This document shows, piece after piece, positions 12,172-24,343 of a DNA stretch of 64,000 nt. Positions within the stretch are counted from its first letter, which is position 1; the number at the start of each line of letters is the position of its first letter. The notes beneath the pieces are model-generated. The model had not been told where the DNA came from, did no database searches, and saw nothing but the letters and a program-made list of their open reading frames with translations. Where the stretch lies: positions 2,396,586 to 2,460,585 of the forward strand of contig VZQC01013859.1 in NCBI GenBank assembly GCA_009823505.1. Direction: 5' to 3'. The position numbers were made by a program, and so were the translations under genes. Source of the stretch: Rhizomys pruinosus (lineage: Eukaryota; Chordata; Mammalia; Rodentia; Spalacidae).

Positions 12172-12546
12172 TTAAAAATTTTTATTTGTTATTTTCATTG
12201 TATGTGTAGGATTGATTTGCCTGAATGTATGTAAGTGCACCATGTGCATGGAATGCCCCGCAGAAGCCAGGAGAGGATGTTGGATCCCCTGGAATTGGAA
12301 TTATGGATGTTAGCTAGCACTACCGTGCTGGGAATTGAACCTGAGTCCTCTGGAAGAATAGCAAGTGTTCTTTTTTTTTTTTTTTTGTTTTTTCGAGACA
12401 GGGTCTCTCTGTAGCCCCAGCTAACCTGGAACTCACTCTGTAGACCAGGCTGGCCTTGAACTCACAAAGATCCGCCTGCCTCTGCCTCCCGAGTGCTAGG
12501 ATTAAAGGGGGCAAGTGTTCTTAACCACTGAGACATCTCTCCAGCC
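12172..12546 (-). mobile_element. B2 SINE interrupted by a B1
   Basis: Antisense B2 (12172-12370 and 12511-12546) split by a younger B1. The two halves join exactly when the B1 and one TSD copy are removed. Confidence 0.88.
12371..12510 (-). mobile_element. B1 SINE nested in a B2
   Basis: Antisense B1 with a T-run at its left end. TSD gcaagtgttc at 12361-12370 and 12511-12520, perfect. It is younger than its host. Confidence 0.93.
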
Positions 12547-13284
12547 CATTTAACCTCTTTTTGTGATTGACCTAGAGAACCCTTAAGAAGTTATGAAGAA
12601 ATAAATATAATACATGTCCTTCAAATGGTGAAGTCAGTGCAGCCACAAAGTGCAGAACAAGACTCAGAAAAAAAAATACACCGTATTCACAGCTCTAGAC
12701 AGGAGACACCATGTGCCACATAGTGCTACAGGGGAAGTGCAAGGCTTTGGTCATGTTGCAGAGGGTCTGCATGAAGAAAAGTCTGGGCCAGAACCATTAC
12801 TGGGATTTCCTCCATAAAGGCAATGCTGAGCTGAGTAATAGCTTAGGACTGGCTACTTTGAATATTTCCCATGGGCTCTAGGCTTTAGGGCTGCTCTCTA
12901 GTTGGCTTAGACCAAGGTATTTAGTGTGTCAGAGTTAGATTGGGGGTTGAAGGTGGTTATAGATTTAGGGGTTTGCTTTAGAAATTGTTTTGCCATTCAT
13001 TTCCTATCTCTAAGGATTGACTAGCCCTAGAAGAGGCAGTCTTTCCTCAACCATCTAGTTATTATAAGTCAAAACATTATAGAATAAAGTTTAGAAAGCA
13101 TCATTTACACACTGTGCATGAAGGAGTTTTCACCTTCATAGTGTGTAAGAAGTCTGCACATTTAGAGGTAAATAATTCTAGGCAATAATGCAAAATAAGG
13201 ATGATGATTGATGTGACCATGACAACAGCCACTGTATGCTGAATGTTTACATACTGTATGAATGCGTTTTATTGTGCTTGTTGA

Positions 13285-13495
13285 CTATTTCATTTATTAC
13301 TTTTATTTTATATGCGTTTGTGTATTTCCTGCATGTATATAAGTGTACCTGTACCATGCAATGCCATGGAGGTTAGAAGAGGGTATTGGATTCCCTGGAA
13401 CTGGAATTAGGGATAGTAGTTAGCTGCTGGACTTAACCTGGATCCTCTGCAAAATCATCCAGTGCTCTTAATGGCTGAGTCATTGCTCCCACCCC
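13285..13495 (-). mobile_element. B2 SINE, diverged
   Basis: Antisense B2 with tcctgcatgtatataagtgt, ccctggaactggaatt and a worn head. Confidence 0.78.
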
Positions 13496-13639
13496 ATAAA
13501 TGCATTTTTAATATATGCATCATCTTATTTAACTCTCATAGCCACCCCACGTGTTGCAAGAATAATCCAAATACACTAATTGTTATATTTAATTTAAGCT
13601 ATGTTTCTTGAGAAAATTGTTTATTAAATTGCAGAGATG

Positions 13640-13780
13640 ATGCCAGGCATAGCGGCACACACCTTTAATCCCAGCACTCAGTAGGTTGAGCCAGGTGGAT
13701 CTCTATGAGACCGAGGTTAACTTGGTTTACATAGCGAGTTCCAGGTGGGGTGGGACTAGGGAGACCCTGTCAAAAAAATG
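13640..13780 (+). mobile_element. B1 SINE
   Basis: B1 from gccaggcatagcggcacaca to gggagaccctgtcaaaaaaa. Confidence 0.85.
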
Positions 13781-13894
13781 ACAGAGATGGTTTTCAAATA
13801 GAACAGGTAGGATTAAATAACTTCAAAGACCTTTTAAATATTTTCTGCTCTGTGCGGACTCTCAAAAATAGGAACAGTGCTAAGATTAGAATAC

Positions 13895-14106
13895 AGGACT
13901 GGAGAGATGGCTCAGTGGTAGGCTCTTGAAAAGGACTCAAGTTAGGTTCTCAGCACCCAGCTCTAGTGGCTCACAACCTATAACTCCAGCTCGAGGGGGC
14001 TCTAACTCCTCTGGCCTCCATAGGCATCTGTACTCAGTACACATACCCATGCAGGGACACATACACATAGTTTTTTTTAAAAAAATAATAAATAAATCTT
14101 TAAAAA
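13895..14106 (+). mobile_element. B2-type SINE
   Basis: Starts ggactggagagatggctcag and ends aataataaataaatctttaa. Middle diverged. Confidence 0.75.
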
Positions 14107-14109
14107 TGA

Positions 14110-15130
14110 TTAGAATACAGAGAGTAAGTCTGTTGGGCATTCAAAGACAGAAGGGATCACTTCTATAATACTTAAATATTCAGAAAACTGCAAAAACTTA
14201 ATGAAAGAAGGAAGAAAACTCCACAGTAGCTAAACAGTAAGGTATACATAATAAGTCGACTAAACCCTTTAGTTTCTAATTGAAACTAAAGATCTTAGAG
14301 ATGTTCAAACAATGTGATAAAAATAAGCCCATTTTTATGATAACAATATATCATTGTCTTTCCTAATTTCATAATCAGGACCTAAGAAGCCCACTGCAGT
14401 ACCAGGTCTGTGAACTTTTTATATTGGATTCTCAACATGTTCCCCTGATTACTTACTTCAAGTTCATATAACCTCAAAACTCTTGTGATGTTTGTATAAA
14501 TACAGAGTTCTAGGTTGTACCCCTGAATCTTGTGAAACTCTAGCACACATCTTGGGTGAGTCGCCTCAAGCACATTAACATTTAAGAGTCTTTGCTAATC
14601 TATCCGTTATTATTAAGGGTTGAGATGAAAGCGGTACAAGACAGTTAAACTGCTGACAAAGAAGAGTTACATATTAATGGTGTCTAGGGAGTGGGAGAAA
14701 GAAGGGGTAAGGGGTAGGAAAAATATCACACCACATTTTGCATCTAAACACGTCTCTTTTAAACAAATGAAACAACAAACAAAGTGAACATCAGGGGAAC
14801 CTTAAAGAAAGTGGAAAAATGTTAAATGTTCTGAGGCTTTACTCTTCTAATCTGCACACTGGCTAGTGGTGAGCAGGCTCCGGGCATCCTCCTGCATCTT
14901 CGTGCCCTCATCTTTCTTTGTCTGCTTTCCCAGTGGACACAGAGATGCTGTCAAAATACCACACCCAATTCCCATCCCCTGTTACCCCAAAAGAAAGAAA
15001 GGAAAAAAGGGGCTTCAGTAATTGCCATTATTCTGTGTTCTAGATGTATCCGTGGAAGCAGCAAAACCAAGCCTCTCAAAAACGCCAGAGTTAATATTCC
15101 TTGGGGAAGCATAGGTGGCCCAAGAAGAAA
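14110..15130. other. intron upstream of the linker exon, no feature seen
   Basis: Unique sequence. Only the linker exon is coding in this neighbourhood. Confidence 0.5.
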
Positions 15131-15136
15131 AATTAC

Positions 15137-15270
15137 CTGTGATTCTCCTCTGGTCAAAATCTTTAGATGATTTGTCACTCTTTTTGACTTCTTGCTAATT
15201 GAATGAATATTTAGTTTAGACAATTTGTCTTTAAGTGATTCATCCTCGTCATTCTTCTTATATTTCAGAA
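15137..15270 (-). CDS. Arhgef38: Arhgef38 exon, DH-BAR linker
   Basis: This 134-nt exon gives visible residues 164-208. It opens by completing Val, then LKYKKNDEDESLKDKLSKLN and a basic stretch (SISKKSKRVTNHL), ending at TRGESQ. The acceptor is ttttcag|ttctg and the donor cag|gtaatt, in phase 0. The Lys/Arg-rich linker between the exchange and BAR domains is typical of this family and plausibly touches membrane, but that role is inference. It is separated from the previous exon by only about 1.26 kb. Confidence 0.92.
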
Positions 15271-15274
15271 CTGA

Positions 15275-16525
15275 AAAGGAAGAATGCAATGATAAATCTG
15301 CTCATGTGCAGCACAGCGAGCACATGCTCTACTTAGTTTCTAGGTCATTTACTTATGTTTAAGGTCAGGATCTATGTCATTTTTAATTCTCTTCTGCAGG
15401 GGTCATGTGTTTTTACCCCCCTGACACTGTTCAGTTGGTCCTAAGTGCTCCATCCTACTGACCTTTAGAAAAAAAAGAAAAGAAAAAAAGAAAAAGAAAG
15501 GTTCAGTTCCCAAATACAGAGAGACTTTATTCAAAATGAATGGATTTTATAGGCAGCGTGACCTCACCTCCCAGGGCCCAATCCCAGACCAATCACATTC
15601 TGCTCTGTGGGCATAGCCAGGGAGGTCCCAGGATTCTCCCTTGTGCCTCTGAGAGGCACTGGCTGGAATGCTAGCCCATGCATACATAAACTCAGACTTT
15701 ATTCGTTTACACAGTTATCCTTTGTATGCAGTCTTTTAATTTTGCTTATGCCATCTTTTATTCTATAAGTTGCTCTTTTATTTTATTCTTTACAATTTTA
15801 ATTAAATTTAAATTTAAAAATACAATGCTTTCTACATAAATATTTGAAAATAAAACCAACCAAGTAGTGACACCAATTATCTCTAAACCCCTGGCATTAT
15901 TTAAATGTTGAATGGAGGTTTCATGTTAGCAATACAAAGCCAGTGAAGAGCTTTGTGAGCAGTAATCACACGGAGAGGACCCAGGCCTACTGCCTTCTGA
16001 ATATATGGGAACCATGGAGTTGTCTCTCCTAGTCTGAAACTTACATTTACATGAGACATTAATTATACTTCTTAGTTAAGATAATTAAGAACAATTTGTT
16101 ACTTCTAGAAAGTAAATCTTGCTCCCCTCAGAGGAGCAATTATTGTCTCTTAAATTTTCATTCCTGTGTATGATGAGCCCAGTGCAGTAGACAAGCTATT
16201 CACAAGAATCTGGCCTCTGTCTTGCCACTTTCTGCACTAGCCTCCCAGTGCTGCAGCTCCTGGCTATGTCTCTTTCTTGCTATGTGGACCTCCAGAAAGG
16301 AGGAAGGTTGTATGCCCACAGATAAAGTTTGAGTGCTTGGGCATACTTGTTTGATTTTTTTAAATCATCAGTCTTCTCCTCAATCAAGCCGGCTATCCAG
16401 ACAAGCTCACAGCCTGTTCCCAGCCTCTGACTCTGGATTTCAAATAAGCACGTTCAATGTGACTGCTGCGTGACCAGTCAGATATGACTGTTATAGACAA
16501 ACAGAACATTCCAGTCATGCTTTCT
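15275..16525. other. short intron between linker and DH exons
   Basis: A purine-rich tract at 15470-15500 is followed by a GC-richer, possibly LTR-like stretch (15500-15680) that I cannot name. The rest is unremarkable. Confidence 0.4.
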
Positions 16526-16530
16526 CCTAC

Positions 16531-16730
16531 CTAGGTCTTTCCTTCTTTTCAGCTCATTGATGTTAACATTAACGTCCTTCACAGCAGCAAATGCTTCTTC
16601 CAGTGCTCTGTAATCTGGGTGAGAGGGAGGGGTTGAGTTCCGAAGCTCGCACAGTAGCAAGGGGTATTTCATCACACGCTGAATTGGTTTGATCATCAAA
16701 GACCCCATGTCCAGTAGGTTTGGTTTGCCT
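16531..16730 (-). CDS. Arhgef38: Arhgef38 exon, C-terminal DH core
   Basis: This 200-nt exon gives visible residues 97-164. It carries the most conserved RhoGEF motif, [19 protein letters not shown], which forms the last long helix of the DH fold that contacts the GTPase. It then runs through [11 protein letters not shown] and [14 protein letters not shown]. The acceptor is atcgtag|a (one base completing a Glu codon) and the donor is ctag|gtagga (one base of a Val codon left over). No internal stop or indel is seen. Confidence 0.93.
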
Positions 16731-16816
16731 CTACGATAAGATAAGTGATATCCATTTCACATTCATTTGTTTTATTAACTTTTCATTTTGTCATATTTAA
16801 AATGACTACTCCTAAA

Positions 16817-16934
16817 ACCTTTTATTCTCCTTTGGACCTTACACAATGTCCAAATAAAACAAGAGAAAAAAAAAAAACACAAAAAGCAAGGCTGAAAGAC
16901 CACACTATTAATCAAAAAGTTATGAGAAAACAAA
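16817..16934. repeat. 118-bp direct repeat, copy 1
   Basis: Shares about 90% identity by eye with 17694-17807, including aagcaaggctgaaagaccac. It lies 87 bp upstream (in gene sense) of the DH exon acceptor. Not a known SINE. Confidence 0.8.
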
Positions 16935-17403
16935 CAAGATATGTTAACCTACCAAAAGGTGCCCAAAACATGAGTTTCATCTATATTCCAGGTGGAGTTT
17001 GACTTATGTGCAGTATATATATAAAACAGATTTATAACAGCTTTAGAACATGGTTTCTCATGACAAGAAAAATGAATTTTCCTGATTGGATTTTTGTGAT
17101 TACTAGTGGACAAAATAAACTCACTGAAAAGTCTAAATAGATGATCTAAAAACTATTGTCCAAAGTAAACACTGTTTGACAAGAACCAGAGCTCCTCAAA
17201 TGGCCCTACATTTCACAGGAGAAAGAAGCTACAAGCTCAGTCAAGACACTGTCCAAACCACTGCCACTTATCAGAGATAGTGATGTCTAACAACCAATTT
17301 AGGAAACAGGTAAATAATGACACACCATAGGAAGAAAATACAGACACTTTTCAAATCCCAATAGATGGAGTTTCCATAATTGTACCTTTGAAAATACTAT
17401 AAA

Positions 17404-17572
17404 GGGCAGATGTAGTGGTGCATACCTTGACCCTATCACTAGGGAGGCAGAGGCAGGCAAATCTCTGTGAGTTCAAGGCCAAGGTGGTCTATATAGCAAG
17501 TTCTAAGTCAGTAGGACCACATAATAATATTCTGTCTCAAAATAAATAAATAAATAAATAATAAATAAATAG
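17404..17572 (+). mobile_element. B1 SINE, diverged
   Basis: B1 with gggaggcagaggcaggcaaa and an (AAAT)n tail. Confidence 0.8.
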
Positions 17573-17693
17573 AAGGAAGGAAAAAAGAAGTACAAAAATA
17601 CTAATATGGATAGGTAACAGGCATGAAATTTGAATAATGAAATGATTATAAAAATGATCAATAAAAGTTGCATATTAGACATTTCCTGAAGAT

Positions 17694-17807
17694 ACCTTTT
17701 TTCTCCTTTGTACCTTACACAATTTCCAAGTAAAACAAGAGAAAAAAAACACAAAAAGCAAGGCTGAAAGACCACACTATTAATCAAAAAGCTATGAGAA
17801 AACAAAA
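17694..17807. repeat. 118-bp direct repeat, copy 2
   Basis: Second copy, about 877 bp from the first, with a shorter internal A-run. The sequence between the two copies is not duplicated. Confidence 0.8.
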
Positions 17808-18182
17808 AAGGCATGTCTACTCTTCATTTGACAAATGAGGAACTAAGGAACTCTAGTCGTCATGTGTGCATGCACATGCGCAGAGACGCACACACGTGTC
17901 TTGCATCTCCCCATTTTACTTCCATCATAGCTCTTATCACATCTGCAGTCACTCCCTTTCTCTCCAGTTTACAATAATTTTCTGTCACCACTACATCTCC
18001 ATTTTTGCATATATTTGGACTGAGAAATACTGAATTTTCAGGTTTTCTATCCTGTGCTTTCATTGTATATTGAAAAATTCCTCCTCAAATTTAAGAATGC
18101 TTAAATAAATGAGAAAGGTTATTCATAAGCTGAAAAATTACAATAGCATAACAGATACAAGCAAAGTAAAGGCAACATTTTA

Positions 18183-18402
18183 ACTTTTTATTATTTTTAT
18201 TTTATGCATACGAGCGTATTGCCTGCATGTGTGTAAGTTCATGTGCATTGTGCAGTGCCCACAGAATCAGAAGAAGGCATCAGATCCCCTGGAATGGAAG
18301 TTATGGATGGTTGTTAAGCCATCATGTGGATGTTGGGAATTGAACCTAGGTCCTCCTCAAGAGCAGCCAGTGCTCTTAACCACTGAGTCATCTCTCCAGC
18401 CT
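18183..18402 (-). mobile_element. B2 SINE
   Basis: Antisense B2 ending gtcatctctccagcct. The flanks share gcaacattttaa-like TSDs. Confidence 0.87.
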
Positions 18403-18984
18403 ACAGTGCAACATTTTTAAAGGAGAACCAGAATGAAAAGTAAAGGTTTTCTAGAAAGCAGAGTTGCTTTAATATACTTTATTTTGTACTTCCTGTTTAC
18501 TGTACATGTATGAAGAAAGGGCAGAGCAAAAAGAAACAGGAAAACAGAGAGAAAAGGAACAGGGACAGAAAGAAGAGAATTAGGGATGAGAGGAGAGAAA
18601 ATTTTTGGTTTCCAGGAGAATTGAATGAAGATGGGAAAATATGAACCAACTATACTGAAAACCCAGCTAAAAGCATTTCTACTTGATGGGATGTCGGTAG
18701 CAGACAGTATTTTTCTCATACACCAAAAGCAAGGGCCTTTATTCAACAACAGTCTATACACAAGGAGAAGTAATCCAATTAAGCAAGAAACAAGAATGTT
18801 GTCTATAGGAGTATACTCAGAATTTCTCTTAAATTTATGACTTGATTGTCATCAAACATTAAATTATTTAATCCTTCAGAAATCTCTGAAAATACTACCC
18901 GAACATAAGTATACTCAAATACTTCAAAAATTTAACTTTAGTAGATAATTTATTTAGCCTATCTATATGTGCATATATATGCTA

Positions 18985-18988
18985 AAAA

Positions 18989-19024
<36 letters not shown>

Positions 19025-19026
19025 AT
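18985..19026. repeat. (AAAT)n microsatellite
   Basis: About ten AAAT units followed by cgatcgg. Confidence 0.93.
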
Positions 19027-19029
19027 CGA

Positions 19030-20040
19030 TCGGACCTAGTGAAGGTGGAGTTGTACCTCTGAGCTGTCCTCCTTTCCTTGCTATCTAGATCTGGGCCTGT
19101 CATTGAGTCCAGTGTTAGATGACTTCCTTTTCTATTAGTCTTTGTCATCAAAATTCTACTTCCTTCTATGTCTCAAACAACAAAGATAATTCTAAATGAG
19201 TATTGTTCCTTTAATGTATCATATATGCAAATCTGAGAAATGACTTTCTCATTTTTGAGAAGTTTCTCAGATACTTTTATCTTCAGACATAACTTTTTAG
19301 AGTTGTCCAAGTGATGAGCAATGCAGTTCTGGTGTCTGCGTTGGCAGACAAGTGATATGGAAGAGGCGACAGAGGATGCATTATGAGATAACTGCATGCC
19401 AGGTGCTTGGTGTCACGAGGTTCACCATCAGGTTTATTGAGATTAGGTTTTGCTAACTGTGGAGGCTTATGAGTCCTGTGTGATCAGTCAGCTGATTGTT
19501 GCCTGCTTGCCCCACAGTCAGGAATAAATAGTGGGCTAAAATCCAATGTGGTTATTAATATACAGTGTTGTTCCAGCTTCCTTTTTTATCATGAATATTT
19601 TGGCAGGTATTGAGTAACATAAGTAGCTACACTACTATCAGTACAAATTACTATTGAGACTTTATAAAGCAAAACAAACACAGCTAGCTTTGCTTTAACA
19701 GCATTTAATTTGTTGCATAGTAGTTCACATTAAATCTAAGAAAAATGATATATAAACAGTGTATGAGCTATGGCGGAAAACATAAAAATATTCCACATGA
19801 GGTATATTTGTATTTTTTAAGTACAAAGAGAATAGAAAAATATAATTTAACTATTGACTATAATTCTTTGAATTTCTTAGATTTCATATCCACAAATATT
19901 CTAATTTTAAAATTTATTTTACAGTAACTACAAACAAATTTCTTTTCAATTTACTCTTCTTATGAAACTCTTTGAGTCAATTGTAAAGAAAACTGTACAG
20001 AGTTACAAAATGACAAATAACAGTTTCCATAAAAATGATG
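19030..20040. other. intron, no feature seen
   Basis: Unique AT-rich sequence; no family recognised. Confidence 0.5.
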
Positions 20041-20046
20041 CAAGCA

Positions 20047-20192
20047 AGCTGGTTGTAGTGACACATGTCTTCAATCCCAGCACTCGGGAGGCAGAGGCAG
20101 GCAGATCTCTAGGAGTTCAAGGTCAGTCTGGTCTACATAGTGAGTTCCAGACCAGCTGAGGCTAAAGTGAGACCCTGTCTCAAAAAGACCAA
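20047..20192 (+). mobile_element. B1 SINE
   Basis: B1 from gctggttgtagtgacacatg through cactcgggaggcagaggcag to ctgtctcaaaaagacc. TSD tgatgcaa. Confidence 0.9.
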
Positions 20193-20384
20193 AAGAATGG
20201 TGATGCAAAATAAATTCAAAACTATTGGAACAAGTTTTAGAAGAATAAAAGAGGAGGATGAACTGCAAGTCATGTAGCAGATAATTCCGGGAAGTATGTA
20301 AATTGCAGTCCCTGAGTACCTGTGGGATTAGAGCAAGGACATGGACCAAAATGGGAAGAGTCAGTTAAAAAGCTTGTTTCAGGT

Positions 20385-21392
20385 ATCTCTGCTGTAGGAC
20401 ATGAAATACTTCGGGTATATGTACAAGAGTAGGGTAGCTGGATCATGTGGTAGATCTTTTTCTAGCTTTTTGAGAAACCTCCACATTGATTTCCATAGTG
20501 GCTGCACCAGTTTTGCAGTCCACCAGCAGCAGCTAAGTGTTCTTCTTTCCTCACACCCATGCCATTATTTATTATTATTGTAAATTAAATATCAAAGTAG
20601 TTTTAATTTGCATTTCCTTGATGAATAAGGATGTTGAACATTTAAAAAAATGCTTCCCTGCCATTTGTATTTCATCTTTTGAGAATTCTCTATTTAGCTC
20701 CATGCCCCATTTTTGAAACTGGGTTGCTTGTTTCCTTTTTTGAGTTCTTTGTATATTATAGATACTAATCCTCTGTCAGATGTATAAATGTTAAATTATT
20801 TCCCATTCTATTGGATGTCTCTTCACTTGAATGATGGTATCCTTTTCTGTATGGAAGCATTTTAGTTTCATGGGGTCCCATTTATCAGTTGTTGGTTGTA
20901 ATGCCTGTGCTATCAGGATTGTATTCAGAAAGTCTTTCCTATGCCGATAAGTTCCAATGTGTTCCCTACTTTCTCCTCTATCAGATGCAAAGTACCAGGT
21001 CTTATGTTGAAGTTCTTCATCCACTTGGAGTTGAATTTTGTGCAAAGTGAGAGATGGGAATCTAGTTTCATTCATCCATGTGTAGCTATCCAGTTTGACC
21101 AGCACCACTTGTCGAAGATGCTGTCTTTTGTGGCCATTTTGTCAAAAATCAAGCGGCTGTAGGTACATGGGCTTATATATGGGTCTTCAATTCTATTCCA
21201 TTGATCAATGTGTCTCTTTTTATGCCAGTACCATGCTGTTTTTTATTACTATGGCTCTCTATAAAACTTGAAATCTGATATGATACTTTCAGCAGATGAT
21301 GATGATGATGCTGATGATGATGATGATTATTAAGACTGTTTTGGCTATCCTGGGTCTTTTGTGTTTTCATATGAAGTTTAAGGTGACGATGA
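20385..21392 (-). mobile_element. L1 fragment, ORF2 C-terminal region and 3' part
   Basis: Read on the minus strand, this contains a degraded L1 ORF2 C-terminal region, including KWDPMKLKCFHTEKDTIIQV and ending WEII. The plus strand shows typical antisense L1 phrases such as gaccagcaccactt and ccagtaccatgctgtttt. It is 5'-truncated near 21392 and not coding-competent. A GAT microsatellite has expanded inside it. Confidence 0.85.
21297..21333. repeat. (GAT)n microsatellite inside an L1
   Basis: About eleven GAT units with one GCT interruption, expanded within the L1 ORF2 relic. Confidence 0.92.
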
Positions 21393-22585
21393 CCAGCTGG
21401 CCACTAGCAGCTTCTTGACCACCATCTCCAAAGCCGCAGGTGACTCCCAAGGTGAATGATGGTTATTCAGCACCCAGAAAGGGCCTTGCGCCCTTCAACC
21501 AGACAGCTGTGACCTCTCTCTTGTGAGAGAAATGTGAAAGAAACCTGCTGTGGTACTTACTGAGCATGCGCTGCAGCAAGTCACTGGACGTTGTGTGTGC
21601 GTTCACGCATGCGTGTGTGGCTCTTCAGGATCCGAGAGACAACCTCACTCATTGTTTACAGAACTATGCAGCTAGTTTTGTTCTGACCCTATCGGCGAGA
21701 GCTGGGTACTATCTGTTGGGCTAGAAAAGTGAGAATTATCATTTCTCTAACTGTGACACTGAGCTGCTGTGGTGGAAAATATGCAATTTGTATAGTCACA
21801 TTTAACAGGAATTAAAGTAACCTAAATTTCCTTTGTCAGATTATAGTTCTTAGGGATTAAGTGGAAAATGCAGTTTATGTAAAGATGTAGGTAGCACTGT
21901 TTTTCCTAGTAAGTTTCAGTATCTGACTGTGTGGGCAGCAGGTCTGTTTAAAACCCTATCTTGTTATGGTGGCTTGTTTCCTTTGTGATAAACTGAAAGC
22001 ATTTTTAACATCCTTTTTCCGGGAAGAAATTAAATTACTCGAAATGTGGAAAGCACACAGGGATGGTTGATGCAATTTCAACAAGCACACCCAGCAGCTC
22101 AGCAGCTCCCTGCTTCCTCACACAACTTGAGAGGAGCTGGGGTGGCCCAGCAGCCTGCGGCTTTTGGGGACTCAGTTGTCCTAGGCCTGAGGGAGTATAA
22201 CATGCCAATGAAGTTATAAAAACCATATACTATGCTAAAAATAAAATAAGTTGGACAAGCTATTCTACAAAACTCTACAACAGATTAAGATGCATTCTAA
22301 TTAAAGAGACATTATAAATATATTAGGAAAAGATAAACCCTACAATAAAAATGAATAATCATTTAAAAAGATCACTCATCAACAATGAATCAAAATGGTT
22401 AAATACACATGGAAAATACTGAAATGATTAGTAAGACAAATCGAACAACAGAGTACCACTTTAGGTTTGCTACGCTGACATAGCATAAGAACACAAATAT
22501 ATGTGCATACAAATATAAATGAGCTAAACTTTTTTGAAATTTTATAAAAAAGTTATCAACCTTTGATCTGGCATTTCCACTTTTA
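21393..22585. other. intron, one GC-richer patch
   Basis: 21395-21690 is unusually GC-rich for this window and holds gcatgcgctgcagc and cacgcatgcgtgtg. No open frame of note. The rest is unremarkable. Confidence 0.4.
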
Positions 22586-22589
22586 GAAA

Positions 22590-22795
22590 TTCATATGCCT
22601 CACATCACTCTGAACACTCATCTGATCAACTTGATTGAACATACAAGACCCCCAGCTGGATGGTGGGACCCATGGGCTGTGTGGGTCTGGGCACAACTGC
22701 TTGCAAATTGGTTTTACATGAAGGATGCTTGTACTCATGAATTATTACTTATTGTTAAGAAATGAAAAAAATAAAGTAAATAAAAAAAGAAATTC
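22590..22795 (+). mobile_element. possible non-LTR retroelement 3' end
   Basis: This short segment ends in an A-rich tail (aataaagtaaataaaaaaag). It shares a loose arrangement (gatcaac, a gggacc-type box, cttgcaaa) with the 4320-4500 segment. Family not recognised. Confidence 0.3.
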
Positions 22796-23062
22796 ATATT
22801 GAGGAAAAATCATGTTATTGTACAAATATAATATATAAGAACTACAGGTGTAGAACAATGTTCATGATGAAGAGATGGCTGAGGTAGTGAGCTGACATGA
22901 GAAAGTAGACGGTGGACCTACGTATGCCCACAGGGATGTGAGGCATGTTACACAGCAGTGTGCAGCCCTGGGACAGAACTACCTTTTCCTACTGTCCTGA
23001 TTTTTGTTTTCTTATTTTGCAATATTTCTCCCTAATTTAAAAAATACAAAAAGAAGAGAGAG

Positions 23063-23290
23063 CGGCTGGAGAGATGGCCTAGCGGTTAAGAGCTCAGACT
23101 GCTCTTGCAGAGGACCCGAGTTCCATCCCCAGCACCCACAAGGCAGCTGAAAACCTTCTTTAACTCCAGTTCCAGGGGAATCCAACACCCTCTTCTGACC
23201 TCTACAGCATTGCACGACATGGGTGCACAGACCTACATGCAGACAGTACATTCATACACATACAAAAATAAATTAAAAAAATAAAAAATT
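23063..23290 (+). mobile_element. B2 SINE without the 17-bp duplication
   Basis: Starts ggctggagagatggcctagc, has one ctccagttccaggggaatcc block and an A-rich tail. It looks intermediate between older B2s and the young subfamily. Confidence 0.9.
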
Positions 23291-23608
23291 GTTTAAAAAA
23301 AACAAGAGAGAAAATAACACATAAATTTTGACTTAAATAGGAATTGTGAGATATAAAAAGGTAGGAATAACTTGTCAAACAGTAAAGAGTACAACCATGA
23401 ATACAACAAATCACTGAATTTGTGGAAGTGTTCAGTTTAGAATAGACCTTTTCCTTGTTTGAGAATGAGAGATCTGGGTCAGTTGCTTTTTTTAGAATGC
23501 TTTAGTGGGGATTTCTGTGATTTTGATCACTTTAATACTGCTTTGATGTTTGTGTATGGTTATAATTGAAAGGAATTGTCTTAGAAGTTACAAATATCCT
23601 CCATTTGC

Positions 23609-23857
23609 GGGGGCTGGAGAGATGGCCTAGCGGTTAAGAGCGCCGACCGCTCTTACAGAGGACCCGGGTTCGATCCCCAGCACCCACATGGCGGCCGAGA
23701 ACCGTCTGAAACTCCAATTCCAGGAGAACTCCAGTTCCAGGGGAATCCGACACCCTCTTCTGACCTCTGCGGCATTGCACGACACGGGTGCACAAACTTG
23801 CATGCAGACAGTACATTCATACACACACAGAAATAAATAAAATTAATAAAAAAAACA
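23609..23857 (+). mobile_element. B2 SINE, young subfamily, best preserved
   Basis: Full-length copy with TSD acaaatatcctccatttgc (23590-23608 and 23858-23876, perfect). The tRNA-derived A box (tggcctagcggttaagag) and B box (ggttcgatccc) are intact. The 17-bp tandem duplication is at 23710-23743. Confidence 0.95.
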
Positions 23858-24343
23858 ACAAATATCCTCCATTTGCACTCTATTTTAAAAATAGATTTTA
23901 GAAAAATAGAGTTTACTTGCTCTAGGTAGATTTTTGGATGACATTTAGAACTCCCATACCTTCAATGCAGTCTAGATTGAGACAAGCTTGGCCTTGGTTG
24001 CTAAGGAGCCTTGCAGTTACATAGTACTGGGCACTGCCCTTACCCTTTCCTGTAGCAACACTTAGATACCCTGGCCCTGGGGAGCAGGGGGGTGGAAAGG
24101 TCAGCAGGAAAAAAATCACTGCTGCCAACTTGGTTTCGATGTTCATCCAGCCACATGTGATAGCTGCTCTTCTTCTCGTTTAGTTCTTGATGTACAGAAT
24201 AGGCTAAAGGGAGCGTAGCCAAGCTGGCTCACTTCTGCACAACAGGATGTTGCAGAATCCAGGGTACTTTTAAAGCAAGTATTTCAATATAGTACTCTGC
24301 TAAAGTATTCTGTATGTAAGAGGCTGTACATGTTAACTGCATT

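Noticed and set aside
13325..13345. alternative site for the Arhgef38 microexon (similar bases in reverse)
   Set aside because: It is part of a B2 SINE, lacks splice sites, and lies downstream of the exon it would have to precede.
15500..15680. an LTR retroelement
   Set aside because: No paired terminal repeats, primer-binding site or coding remnants are visible.
23609..23660. a tRNA gene
   Set aside because: The tRNA-like head with A and B boxes belongs to a B2 SINE; no acceptor-stem pairing or tRNA 3' end.
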